From positions 1 to 33,310 of the forward strand of contig NZ_JACRAW010000136.1 in assembly GCF_016213215.1 (NCBI RefSeq): 33,310 nucleotides of DNA, written 5' to 3'. Origin of the DNA: Bradyrhizobium sp. Its GTDB lineage: Bacteria; Pseudomonadota; Alphaproteobacteria; Rhizobiales; Xanthobacteraceae. Of this stretch, positions 25,101 through 33,058 are shown piece by piece (position 1 is the first letter of the stretch; each line of letters starts with the position of its first letter). A program made the translations under genes and the position numbers. Below the pieces are notes generated by a model. It made no database searches and was not told the DNA's origin. It saw only the letters and a list, made by a program, of their open reading frames with translations.

Positions 25101-25922
25101 TCACCTGCTGGTTCGAAGGTAGGCGATGCTCGCCCTTATGCTTCTCATTGGATCGGGCGAGTGATCCTGCTCGACAAAGAAGTGTCGTACGCCGCTTTGG
25201 AACGACGCGTCGACTATTCTGCCGAAATCGATCGTGCCGTTACCCAGTTCAGTGAAAGATCCGTCCTTTGCCATATCCTTGAGATGAACCAGGCGAAACC
25301 TCGACGGATGCGCCTTTAGAAAAGTGGAGGGATCGACCTTGCCCTTTGTTGCCCAGTACACATCGAGCTCGAACTTGACAAAGCGTTCATCTGTGCGGCT
25401 GAACAGCAGATCAAACGGCTGGACGCCATCGGCCAGGTTCACGAACTCGAAATCGTGGTTATGGTAGGCAAGCGTAAGCCCCGAACGCGTCGCCAGTTCA
25501 CCGATAACGTTCAGGTTCTCACAAATCCGCTTCCAGTCGTCCACTGTTTGTCGCTCCGGCTGGTCCAACCAGGGGCAAACAACAAATCGGGCACCAAGCA
25601 CGGCAGCCGTGTCGAACGATGCCCCGGCATTCTTCAGCAGGCTGGTATAGTCGAAGTGCAATGACGGTGCGGTGAGACCCAGGCTCCGGAGCAGTTTACG
25701 GGTTCGCCTGACATTGGGGCCCAGGACACCGACAAACTCCACTTCTCGATAGCCGAGAAGGGCCACGTTCCTCAAGGTACCTTCAAAGTCGGACTTGAGC
25801 AGGTCGCGAACCGTGTAGAGCTGCAGTCCGATTTTCCGCAAATCTCGACCGTATGCCGCAGTGGTTTCCATCGCAGCACCAACGGCAATACTTAGAAAAA
25901 AGTCGCGTCTGCTCAGTGCCAT
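25101..25922 (-). CDS. Tat-exported sugar phosphate isomerase/epimerase-like TIM barrel protein
   Basis: A 273-residue xylose-isomerase-like TIM barrel. The N-terminus has the twin-arginine motif SRRDFFLSI (Arg5-Arg6) followed by a short hydrophobic stretch and AAAYG-like cleavage region, so it is folded in the cytosol and exported. Barrel strands and metal-site motifs are visible: IGLQLYTVRD, YREVEFVG, SLHFDY, LAYHNHDFEF, FELDVYWATKGKVDP, RLVHLKDM and FFVEQDHS, in order, matching the Glu/His/Asp set of the family. Upstream codons to 26180 are open but ATG 25922 fits the Tat signal. It lies 121 bases after the XoxJ-like gene on the same strand and may be in its transcript. A link to the dehydrogenase's substrate is speculative; the isomerised sugar is unknown. 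Confidence 0.88.
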   Translation of the reverse strand: MALSRRDFFLSIAVGAAMETTAAYGRDLRKIGLQLYTVRDLLKSDFEGTLRNVALLGYREVEFVGVLGPNVRRTRKLLRSLGLTAPSLHFDYTSLLKNAGASFDTAAVLGARFVVCPWLDQPERQTVDDWKRICENLNVIGELATRSGLTLAYHNHDFEFVNLADGVQPFDLLFSRTDERFVKFELDVYWATKGKVDPSTFLKAHPSRFRLVHLKDMAKDGSFTELGNGTIDFGRIVDASFQSGVRHFFVEQDHSPDPMRSIRASIAYLRTSR

Positions 25923-26043
25923 GACGAGTTCGCCCTCGCTAGACCCTGGAACCGTCCTCCGCAACCTGCAGGCAGTTCTGATTTCATCGAGAAGGCCCGT
26001 CGTCCATAGGGCGGACCTCAAGCAGCCAGGGCGTTGCGCGCCG

Positions 26044-26811
26044 CTACCTCGGTGATTGCAGCACCACTCCATAACGCCGGTATATCCGATCGATCGTGCC
26101 GTCGGCCCGCAGCCGCTCCAGGGCCCCATCGATCGCATCGCGCAGGCTGTCGTCCGGGCGAACCATGCCAACGGCGACATTCCAGTTGAGGTCCGCCTCG
26201 CTCTCGTCGAGATCCAGAATGCGGACCGCCTTGTCCGGATGCGTCAGATTGAAATAGCTCGCCACCGTCGGCGTGACCGCCGCCGCGTCGATCTCGCGGT
26301 TGGCCAGGGCGTCGAGGCTGTCGACCTCGAAACCGAAGGTCGATGTCGGCACGTGCCGCCGACTGATGATCATGGCGGCAACGGATCCGACCTGGACACC
26401 GACCTTGGTTTGCGCGCCGAGGCTCTTGAACGACGTGAGATTGCTGCCGGACGGCACTGCCAGCGCAACGCCCGTGCGATAATAGGGTTTTGAAATCCTC
26501 AAATTGGTCTCGCTTTGCGCTTCGCGATCGGCGATGACGTCCAGAACAATATCGCACCCGGCGCTACGCATCTGGTACTGGGTGATAATCCAGTCGAGCC
26601 TCAGCGAGACGCCGAGCTCACGCGCCAGCGCCTGTCCCAGTTCGACCTGGAACCCGGAAGGGTCGCCAGCCTTGCTCGCGAATGGAAGCGAGTTGGGGTG
26701 GGCACATAGCCCGAGCACGCCGGTCGAGCGGATTGCATCGAGCGATCGCGCCTGCGCCGGTCCCATCAGCCCGGTGACGGCGACGATCATGAGCGGGAGG
26801 ATTATCTTCAT
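26044..26811 (-). CDS. xoxJ: XoxJ-like periplasmic solute-binding protein
   Basis: A 255-residue type-3 solute-binding fold with an N-terminal signal (MKIILPLMIVAVTGLMGPAQA, cleavage near residue 21). The two lobes are recognisable: VLGLCAHPNSLPFASKAGDPSGFQVELGQALA-type start (in parts), GVQVGSVAAMII hinge and VGMVRPDDSLRDAIDGALERL at the end. Its position directly after the cytochrome c gene, in the order dehydrogenase-cytochrome-binding protein, is that of the xoxF-xoxG-xoxJ set of methylotrophs, where the J protein is needed for dehydrogenase maturation or activity. It is not linked to an ABC transporter, which argues against nutrient uptake. ATG 26811; the gap to the cytochrome stop is 33 bases. 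The symbol rests on context and general fold. Confidence 0.82.
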   Translation of the reverse strand: MKIILPLMIVAVTGLMGPAQARSLDAIRSTGVLGLCAHPNSLPFASKAGDPSGFQVELGQALARELGVSLRLDWIITQYQMRSAGCDIVLDVIADREAQSETNLRISKPYYRTGVALAVPSGSNLTSFKSLGAQTKVGVQVGSVAAMIISRRHVPTSTFGFEVDSLDALANREIDAAAVTPTVASYFNLTHPDKAVRILDLDESEADLNWNVAVGMVRPDDSLRDAIDGALERLRADGTIDRIYRRYGVVLQSPR

Positions 26812-26844
26812 TCCATGTCCCTGTGGGGATGATCCGGAGCCCGC

Positions 26845-27186
26845 TCATCCCTGGTGCGGTTTCAATTCGCGGATGTACTTGATGATTTCCTCGATCTGCG
26901 CGTCGCTGAAGGTCGAACCGAATCCGGGCATCGCGCCAGGCTTGCCGTTCTTGATACGGTTGCGCATAAAATCGTCATCGCGGGCCGTGTTCATGAGCTG
27001 CGGTCCCTTGCCGGCCTCGCGGCCCCCATCGGAATGGCACCAGCCGCAGGTCGTTGCGAACAATTGGTCGACATCGAGATGCGCGCTGTCCGGCGCAGGG
27101 GAAGCCTGCTGCGCGGATGCGGGCATGGCATAGGCCAGCGAGACGGCAAACACCGCCGGCAGTGCCATACCAAAGTTCAATTTCAA
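26845..27186 (-). CDS. xoxG: XoxG-like class I cytochrome c
   Basis: A 113-residue periplasmic cytochrome c. The signal peptide covers residues 1-26 (ends ASAQQ). The single haem motif is Cys47-Gly-Trp-Cys50-His51, and Met86 in PGAMPGF is the expected axial ligand; FSDAQIEEIIKYIREL is the usual C-terminal helix. It should accept electrons from the PQQ dehydrogenase encoded just upstream and pass them to the oxidase chain. It is shorter than many MxaG/XoxG cytochromes, so it is a minimal form. The TTG start at 27186 is preferred to the ATG seven codons on because it keeps the basic signal start and has a GGAG site. The gap to the dehydrogenase stop is 98 bases. Confidence 0.88.
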   Translation of the reverse strand: MKLNFGMALPAVFAVSLAYAMPASAQQASPAPDSAHLDVDQLFATTCGWCHSDGGREAGKGPQLMNTARDDDFMRNRIKNGKPGAMPGFGSTFSDAQIEEIIKYIRELKPHQG

Positions 27187-27284
27187 AGGCAGAGCTCCGT
27201 CTTCTTTTCGTTCAGCCCCATCACTTGTCTCAACGCACGAGGAGCGGGCTTGTGCCCGCTCCCCGCCAGACCGTCCGAGGAAGC

Positions 27285-29006
27285 CTACTTCAGGGTGTAG
27301 ACGATGAGCGCGCCGTCATCGCGCGGCATGTGCTTGTAGACGCCGCCGAAGGTCGGCGCGTAATCGTCCGACGCCATGCCACCGAAGCCCGCGGTCACGG
27401 CGACATATTGCTTGCCGTTGACCGAGTAGGTGATGATGCCGCCCTGGTGGCCGGTGCCGTCGGAATGACTCCACAGCTCGGCCCCCGACTCGGCATCGTA
27501 GGCATGAAGGATGCCGCGCGAGTCAGGTACGAAGACCAGATTTCCGCCGGTCGAGAGCACGCTCCCGAGCGGCGGCTCGGGATAGCGAACCTCCCACTTC
27601 AACGCCCCGGTCACCGGGTCGCGCGCGTCGAGATGACCATAGATCTCGCCGCCCGGAGGAGGCGCGATCTTGAAATTGGCACCGATGTTGAGTTGGGCCT
27701 GTGGCGCGATCACCGGCGTGGTCTTCAGGACCTCGAGCGTCATGCACCATTCCTGGCCGAGCTTGTAGTAGAGGCCCGTCTTCGGATTGTACGAGCCCGA
27801 GTTGAAGCTGACGCCGCCGGAAATGTGCGGGCACAAGGGTTCGGTGACCTTGCCTGCGGGGAAGTCACGTCGCCCGATCAGTTCCCCCGTCTTGGGATCG
27901 ATATCCTTGACGAAGTTGCTGTTGTGCGTGATGCGCCAGACGTTCTTGACCTTCAAATTGCGGTCATAGACGAAAATGTAGCCGCTCTTGTTGGGGTGCA
28001 CCACGAGCTTCTGGCCGTCGCGATCAAGCATCACGAACTCGCCGACCGCGCTGTCGAAGTCCCAGGCGTCGTGCGGCAGCTCCTGATGATAGTATTTCAG
28101 CTTGCCGGTATCGATATCGAGACCGATCACCGACGTCGTATAGAGATTGTCGCCGGGGCGGGCGCCCTGCGTCTTGTAGTCGGGGCCCGACCAATCGTAG
28201 AGCGGCGCCGGGTTGGCGGTGCCCCACAGAATCGTGTTGGTCTCGGTATCGAAGGTGCCCGGCATCCAGCCGCCGCCGCCGCCGGTGCGCCAGGAGTCGC
28301 TGCCCCAGGTCTTCATGGCTTCCTCGGTGCCGGCAACCGTCAGGAACTCCCATTTCTTTTTCCCTGTGGCGGCCTCGACTGCGAAGATCGGGCCGCGGCC
28401 CGGCCACTCGCCGCCCTGCGCGCCGATGATCACCATGCCCTTGGCATAAAGGGGCGCACCGGTGAAACCGACCGTCAGCTTCTGGGAATCGATCAGCTTG
28501 GTGTCCCAGGCGACCTTCCCGGTCTTCATGTCCAGCGCGATGAGCCGGCCGTCCATCGTGCCGACGTAGACCTTGCCTTCGCCAAGCGCGGCGCCGCGAT
28601 TGTAGGGAGAGTGCGTCTGCCGCGAGATCAACGCTTCGTCCAGTTCCGGGAAATGGGACCAGATCACTTCGCCGGTCGCGCCGTTCAGCGCAAACACCCG
28701 GCTATAGGAGCCGGTGTAGTAGAGCACGCCATCGGCCACCAGCGGCATTGACTGCAGGCCGCGGGTGGATCGTCCCGGAATATGGATCCAGGCAACGGCC
28801 AGGTTGCTGACATTGCCGGTGTTGATCTGGGAAAGTGGACTGTAGTGCCAGGACTTGTAGGAGCCGTGATAGGTCAACCAGTCGTTCTGACCGCCCGCGT
28901 CGATACGCGCGGTATCGATGACTTGAGCAAAGCCTGTCGACGCCGCAAGCGTCGCACCCAGGACAACGGCAACAGGCAAAGAAAAATAGCCCAATCGTTT
29001 CTTCAT
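27285..29006 (-). CDS. PQQ-dependent alcohol dehydrogenase, XoxF-like, predicted lanthanide-type
   Basis: A 573-residue periplasmic quinoprotein with an eight-bladed propeller fold and a signal peptide (residues 1-28, ends GFAQ). Metal and catalytic positions can be placed by alignment to methanol dehydrogenases: Glu200 (GGEWPGRG), Asn265 (GTANPAP), catalytic Asp316 and an additional Asp318 in HDAWDFDS. That second aspartate is the hallmark of lanthanide-binding XoxF/ExaF-type enzymes; the calcium enzyme MxaF has Ala there. It lacks the adjacent Cys-Cys of MxaF/XoxF: the region before NRG reads SRQTHSPYNRG. It probably oxidises an alcohol or aldehyde and delivers electrons to the next cytochrome. 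The ATG at 29006 has GGGAGGA upstream; a GTG at 29012 is too close to that site. Substrate unknown. Confidence 0.9.
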   Translation of the reverse strand: MKKRLGYFSLPVAVVLGATLAASTGFAQVIDTARIDAGGQNDWLTYHGSYKSWHYSPLSQINTGNVSNLAVAWIHIPGRSTRGLQSMPLVADGVLYYTGSYSRVFALNGATGEVIWSHFPELDEALISRQTHSPYNRGAALGEGKVYVGTMDGRLIALDMKTGKVAWDTKLIDSQKLTVGFTGAPLYAKGMVIIGAQGGEWPGRGPIFAVEAATGKKKWEFLTVAGTEEAMKTWGSDSWRTGGGGGWMPGTFDTETNTILWGTANPAPLYDWSGPDYKTQGARPGDNLYTTSVIGLDIDTGKLKYYHQELPHDAWDFDSAVGEFVMLDRDGQKLVVHPNKSGYIFVYDRNLKVKNVWRITHNSNFVKDIDPKTGELIGRRDFPAGKVTEPLCPHISGGVSFNSGSYNPKTGLYYKLGQEWCMTLEVLKTTPVIAPQAQLNIGANFKIAPPPGGEIYGHLDARDPVTGALKWEVRYPEPPLGSVLSTGGNLVFVPDSRGILHAYDAESGAELWSHSDGTGHQGGIITYSVNGKQYVAVTAGFGGMASDDYAPTFGGVYKHMPRDDGALIVYTLK

Positions 29007-29594
29007 AGGCACTTCCTCCCTTTTTGCGCTGGTTATTTCGTTTCAGGCGCGCTGCACCTCATCACTTGTCGGTCGAATACTGTTTGTGCCGCGCCGGAAA
29101 GTCCCGATCCTGTTTTCATCAGGGGGCAACGCAGTGGCACAGGGTGTTTCGTCGAGCTCATGCCGAAAGGCCGGCCGGCTGTTTCCCGGATGGCAGCGGG
29201 TGCGAACCTCCTCCGCCATTTCCCTCAACAGCTGACTGCCGGGTGCGGCGTTGCGGGTGCCCCGATTGACGCATTGCACAATCGGCCTCCGACATCCCGT
29301 CCGCGTGTGCAGGGCATTTGCAGGCATCGCGTCCAACCGCCTCCCGCCCTAAGTGCAGCGACTTTGCGCTTGCTTGGCGTTATCATCGCGGTGGAATGTG
29401 GCGAGACGGGGCCGATGGTCGTATCGTCTCCGTTTTTGTTCCCAACGGCGAGCAATGGCGGTCCACCGCTCGCAGCTTTGATGGATGCATTGTTCCGCTG
29501 TTGCCAAGAGGTCGAGAGCGCCTGCTAGGTTCATCCGACGAAATCACGCGCGGCAACGGCCGTGCGCAGCAGCAGTAACGTTCAGGAGCATGCA
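29007..29594. other. Divergent intergenic region of dehydrogenase and nucleoside hydrolase genes
   Basis: A 588-base spacer between two divergent starts. No supported gene is present: the frames found are Arg/Pro-rich and none begins with a good ribosome site. CAGGAG at 29583-29588 serves the hydrolase gene and GGGAGGA near 29017 the dehydrogenase. I could not pick a secure promoter or operator. Its length leaves room for regulated promoters on both sides. Confidence 0.4.
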
Positions 29595-30623
29595 ATGCGC
29601 CTTTTCGCGCGACTTGTATCGTTCTGGCCAACTTTCTGCTGCGCTGCGATAGCGGCGATGATTTACGGCGGCGAAAGTGCCCCGATGGGCAGGCAGGCCA
29701 TGGCCGCCTCCGCCCCGGCTCAGGAAATGGTCATCATAGATACCGATATCGGCGACGATTTCGACGACGCCTCGGCTATAGGATTGGCACTATCGAGCTC
29801 TGAGCTCAAGATTGTCGGCATAACGACGGCGTGGGGCGATACGGTATTGCGCGCGCGATTGCTTGATCGATTGCTGTGCGATACAGGGCGCGCCGATATC
29901 CCCGTGGCGGTCGGTATCGCGAAGCACGGTCCGGGCCAGGCAATATTCAGTCAAGCCCGTTGGGCAGCCCGGCAGCCGGCCAAAGCGTATCCGGCCGCGG
30001 TCGATTTCGTGCTGGAGCAGATCCGCCGCCGTCCGGGAGAAATCACCCTGATCGGCATGGCGCCGTTGACCAATTTGGCCGCACTGATCGAACGGGATCC
30101 AGCCACCTTCAAGCAGCTGAAGCGGATCGTGATCATGGCTGGCTCCATCCATCGCGGTTACGGTGACGGCTATGCGGCCGAGCGCCGTCCCGATGCGGAA
30201 TACAACATCGCCATGGATATGTCGGCAGCCAGGCAGGTCTTTGGTTCCGGCGTTCCGCTCTACGTGATGCCGCTCGATGCCACGCAACACAGATTGGATG
30301 AGCTCAAGCGGCAGCGGCTCTTTACCGAGAGCACGAACCTTACCGACGATCTTTCGCTGTTGTACCTGCAATGGGCCGAAGGCTTTCGACAGCAAACGCC
30401 GACGTTATACGATGCTGTTGCCGTGGCCTATGCGATCGACCCCACTCTATGCCCGGCTTCGCCAATGAGAATCGAAGTCGACGATCAGGGCTTTACGCGC
30501 CCCACATCGGGAACGGCGAACAGCTTTGTCTGTCTCAGCTCCGATTCCGGCAGGTTTTTCAATTTCTTCATGCCTAGACTGATCCAGCAGAGACTTGCCG
30601 GCTCGTGCGCCAAGTCACCATGA
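29595..30623 (+). CDS. Exported inosine-uridine nucleoside hydrolase family protein
   Basis: A 342-residue nucleoside N-ribohydrolase-like protein. Residues 1-40 carry a hydrophobic signal segment and an Ala-rich cleavage region, so it should be periplasmic. The calcium-binding Asp cluster is DTDIGDDFDD (49-58), a known variant of the DTDxGxDD site. Further family features: MAPLTNLA, VIMAGSIH, AEYNIAMD, the PLDATQH segment with the catalytic-type His, and LYDAVAVAYAIDP with the last metal Asp. It should split nucleosides into base and ribose outside the cytosol. ATG 29595 with CAGGAG 7-12 bases upstream. It is divergent from the PQQ dehydrogenase and has no nucleoside transporter next to it. 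Confidence 0.9.
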   Translation: MRLFARLVSFWPTFCCAAIAAMIYGGESAPMGRQAMAASAPAQEMVIIDTDIGDDFDDASAIGLALSSSELKIVGITTAWGDTVLRARLLDRLLCDTGRADIPVAVGIAKHGPGQAIFSQARWAARQPAKAYPAAVDFVLEQIRRRPGEITLIGMAPLTNLAALIERDPATFKQLKRIVIMAGSIHRGYGDGYAAERRPDAEYNIAMDMSAARQVFGSGVPLYVMPLDATQHRLDELKRQRLFTESTNLTDDLSLLYLQWAEGFRQQTPTLYDAVAVAYAIDPTLCPASPMRIEVDDQGFTRPTSGTANSFVCLSSDSGRFFNFFMPRLIQQRLAGSCAKSP

Positions 30624-30643
30624 ACGCCGAGGTGATGGCTGAG

Positions 30644-31012
30644 TGACAAGATCTCACGCTCGCAAGGCTACGAATCGCGTTGCACTTCGCTGACAGGCTC
30701 CGGGATCGATCCGTCAACAGCTTGCGCGAGCTCTATGACGAGAGCCTCGACACCGGAAAGCCGATTTACGTCCGCTATATCTCTTCGCTTTCGCACGAGC
30801 ACACGTATTGGGAATGTCTCATCCTGCCCTTATCGTCCGACGGACGAGGCAAACCGACATTCGCGTTCAACCACCTGGCCAGGCTCAGCGACAAGGCGGA
30901 CGTTCTGCAGGTTTTGTTCGACAGATCCCTGATCGGCATGCTTGCGGCCGTACCGATTACTTACGTCTTGCCGTCTCAAGAATCGGACTCCAGCTCACGC
31001 AGCTTGCGATAA
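30644..31012 (+). pseudogene. Truncated PAS-like gene fragment
   Basis: After the TGA at 30644-30646 the frame reads LTLARLRIALHFADRLRD, then SLRELYDESLDTGKPIYVRYIS, and HEHTYWECLILPLSSDGRGKP, a pattern like the end of a PAS_5-type domain (x-E-x-L-I-L-P-L), followed by VLQVLFDRSLIGMLAAVPI. There is no ATG or ribosome site; the only start is a TTG at 30680. The reading continues past 30975 into the sequence opposite the end of the sigma-54 regulator, giving an unrelated Ser-rich tail. Both ends thus look lost, so I call it a remnant rather than a gene. If translated from 30680 it would give 110 residues. Confidence 0.5.
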
Positions 31013-32349
31013 AGCGTTCGCAGGCTGATCCCGAGCGAGCTTGCAAGTTCCTGTCGACTGCCTTGATGGTTCATCAACGCCGCGCGCAATGCCTCGGCTT
31101 CAACCGCCTTGAGCGAGGGCGACCCGCTCGCCGGACGGACTGGCGAGCTGGCTCTGCCCACGCCCGGCTGCGCGCCCATGCCAACAGGCTGGATCGCCAG
31201 GGCACGGTCGATGATCGCGACTGGAATGACGTTGCTGTCGCACAGCAAGACAGCACGTTCCAGCACGTTGCGCAGCTCCCTGACATTGCCGGGGAATGCG
31301 TGATGCTCGAGCCGAGCCACGGCACCGGCAGCGAGGCTCAAATTCCTTCCCGGCGCAATGCGGGCCAGTAAAGCTGCGGCAATGAGGGGTATGTCCGCGC
31401 GGCGCTCGCGTAACGGCGGCAGCGGGATCGGGAACGTACTGAGACGGTAATACAGATCTTCGCGAAAGCGCCCGTCGGCGATCATGCTCTGAAGATCACG
31501 GTGGGTTGCTGAAATGAGCCGGACATCGGCTTGGCGCAGCTCCGTGCTTCCGACCCGGCGATAGGTCCCGCTTTCAAGCAATCGCAGCAGCTTCACCTGC
31601 ATCCCAAGAGGAATGTCGCCAACCTCGTCGAGGAACAGGGTTCCGCCACTTGCGGCTTCAACCAGGCCGGGCTTGGCTACATGCGCGCCGGTGAACGCGC
31701 CCTTCTCGTGGCCGAACAGTTCACTCTCGAACAGGGTCTCCGTCATGCTGGCGCAATCGACCACGACGAAGGGGCGCGAAGCCCGTGCGCTCGCCTCATG
31801 CACGGCGCCTGCGACCAGCTCCTTGCCTGTGCCCGACTCGCCGAGGAGCAAAACGCTGGCATCCGATGGCCCGACGCGGGCAACCATCCCCAGCATCTCC
31901 CGGAAAGGGGCGGACCGGCCGATCAGACCCTGGGCGGCGGGCTCACCATGCGCTCCCCGAAGGGACTCCATCTTTTCGATAAACAGGGCAAACTTGCCCC
32001 GTGCATCCCGGATCGGGGTGAGTTCGACGTTGACGTAGGCCTCGCCTTTCGGCGTGTGATGCAGGTGCAGGGCGCGCTCGCGCTGGCCGCTTTCCTGCAG
32101 GCGGGCGCGAGGGCAACTCTCACCGGCCTGATCGCACGGGACGTTGAAATGGTGAGAAACCTCGTAGCACTTCCGTCCGATCACCGACGCGGCCGGGCTG
32201 AACTCGGCACGATAGGCAGAGTTCGCCGCAACGATCCGATACTGCTCGTCGAACAGGATATGCGGCTCCGGCAGCCCCTCCAGGTACGACACCAGGTCCG
32301 GCTTTGCCGAACCGGAAGCAGGCGAGCCGCTTCTGTCCTTGTTCTTCAC
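30976..32349 (-). CDS. Sigma-54-dependent activator with Cys-containing PAS domain
   Basis: A 457-residue enhancer-binding protein. A PAS domain covers about residues 18-130 and holds Cys61, Cys72 and Cys79 (GRKCYEVSHHFNVPC, then ESCP), a spaced set that may bind a metal, an Fe-S cluster or sense redox. The AAA+ domain spans about 142-375: Walker A GESGTGKE (170-177), the sigma-54 contact loop GAFTGA (217-222), Walker B GTLFLDEV (236-243) and the FREDLYYRL sensor segment. The Fis-type helix-turn-helix is at the C-terminus (GSRQELASSLGISLRTLYRKLREL in parts). The start is GTG 32349 with AGGAG eight bases upstream. It is divergent from a small gene that has a -24/-12 promoter, its most likely target. 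Confidence 0.92.
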   Translation of the reverse strand: MKNKDRSGSPASGSAKPDLVSYLEGLPEPHILFDEQYRIVAANSAYRAEFSPAASVIGRKCYEVSHHFNVPCDQAGESCPRARLQESGQRERALHLHHTPKGEAYVNVELTPIRDARGKFALFIEKMESLRGAHGEPAAQGLIGRSAPFREMLGMVARVGPSDASVLLLGESGTGKELVAGAVHEASARASRPFVVVDCASMTETLFESELFGHEKGAFTGAHVAKPGLVEAASGGTLFLDEVGDIPLGMQVKLLRLLESGTYRRVGSTELRQADVRLISATHRDLQSMIADGRFREDLYYRLSTFPIPLPPLRERRADIPLIAAALLARIAPGRNLSLAAGAVARLEHHAFPGNVRELRNVLERAVLLCDSNVIPVAIIDRALAIQPVGMGAQPGVGRASSPVRPASGSPSLKAVEAEALRAALMNHQGSRQELASSLGISLRTLYRKLRELESDS

Positions 32350-32404
32350 CTGCTTCGCTCCTGAGATCGGTGGGACAATAATCCTGCCATGAAATGTCAC
32401 GGAC

Positions 32405-32437
32405 TGCCAGTTTTGGCACTCAAGCTGACACCTGTCA
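32405..32437. promoter_or_regulatory. Two short palindromes, candidate activator sites
   Basis: TGCCA (32405-32409) with TGGCA (32414-32418), spacer 4, and TGACA (32426-32430) with TGTCA (32433-32437), spacer 2. They lie about 60-90 bases upstream of the predicted -24/-12 promoter at 32494 and just upstream of the divergent regulator start, the usual place for enhancer sites of a sigma-54 activator. Both sites are perfect but short, so chance cannot be excluded. Confidence 0.45.
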
Positions 32438-32493
32438 CCCTCCATCCCTTCCCAAGTTGTTGATCCCGCGCCGGAAAATGCGGCGCAGTGCGA

Positions 32494-32510
32494 CTGGCAC
32501 GCATCTTGAT
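32494..32510 (+). promoter_or_regulatory. Predicted sigma-54 (-24/-12) promoter
   Basis: The sequence ctggcacgcatcttgat matches the consensus TGGCACG-N4-TTGC(A/T): GG at 32496-32497 and the -12 element TTGA at 32506-32509, so only the -12 C is changed to A. The GG-to-GA distance is the required 12. Transcription would begin near 32521, leaving a short leader before the ATG at 32544. A sigma-54 activator gene is divergent, which strengthens the call. Confidence 0.7.
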
Positions 32511-32543
32511 ACCGGACGGATATCAATGGTGGGGGCTCTGCGC

Positions 32544-32837
32544 ATGACCAGCACGGTTATTCCGATAAACCGAAGCGAGACGTTGCACCGTCGAATCGAA
32601 TGGTGCGTTGGGTTGGCGGCGGCGCTTCCCCCCTGTGAAACCAAGACCGCACTGGAAGAACTCGCGCGGGAATGCGTCCGTGATCTGCTCGAGGAGCAGC
32701 ACGGAGCCGCCCTCATCAGCCTCGTCAAGACGAAGTGCGCCGGCCGGAAAGAGCTGCCGTGGCCGATCGCAGCCAGGAAGGTTCCCAGGAAAGCGCCGGT
32801 GAGACTCCCGTTGCGGTGGCCGGTGGGAGCTTCTTAG
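32544..32837 (+). CDS. Small protein of unknown function, predicted sigma-54 target
   Basis: A 97-residue protein that I do not recognise. Residues about 10-68 should be helical (SETLHRRIEWCVGLAAALPPCE, TKTALEELARECVRDLLEEQ in parts), with four cysteines at 21, 31, 44 and 65. The last third is basic and Pro-rich (KVPRKAPVRLPLRWPV). No signal peptide or membrane segment. ATG 32544 has GGTGGGGG eight bases upstream; an ATG at 32526 would leave almost no leader after the predicted start of transcription. The promoter immediately upstream looks sigma-54 type and the divergent gene encodes a sigma-54 activator, so induction by that protein is likely. It lies 221 bases before ccoG. Confidence 0.65.
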   Translation: MTSTVIPINRSETLHRRIEWCVGLAAALPPCETKTALEELARECVRDLLEEQHGAALISLVKTKCAGRKELPWPIAARKVPRKAPVRLPLRWPVGAS

Positions 32838-33058
32838 GCTTCCTCTTGCCAGAGATAGATTTCGCGAGGAGCGAATTTTGCGGGCACGCCGTCGGTCGCC
32901 AACGACGATCACCGGCGTCTGCGATCGATGCGCTCGGTCGAGAGCGCGCTCGAACCCGCTCCGCGTAGCGTCTCTTAATTCGTCATGTCGTGTGTCGGCC
33001 CAGCGGCTTCGGAGCGCGGGACACGGCGAGACTTGGAAACGATTGCGAGCATTTGCCA

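Noticed and set aside
27054..28751. Open frame of 565 codons on the plus strand over the PQQ dehydrogenase
   Set aside because: Antisense shadow; the minus-strand quinoprotein has signal peptide, metal ligands and a good start.
32414..32430. Second possible sigma-54 promoter, tggcactcaagctgaca
   Set aside because: The -24 element fits but GC comes only 9 bases after GG instead of 12, so the spacing is wrong.
30976..32526. Longer start of the sigma-54 activator at 32526
   Set aside because: It would run through the palindromes and the divergent promoter; GTG 32349 has an AGGAG site at good spacing.
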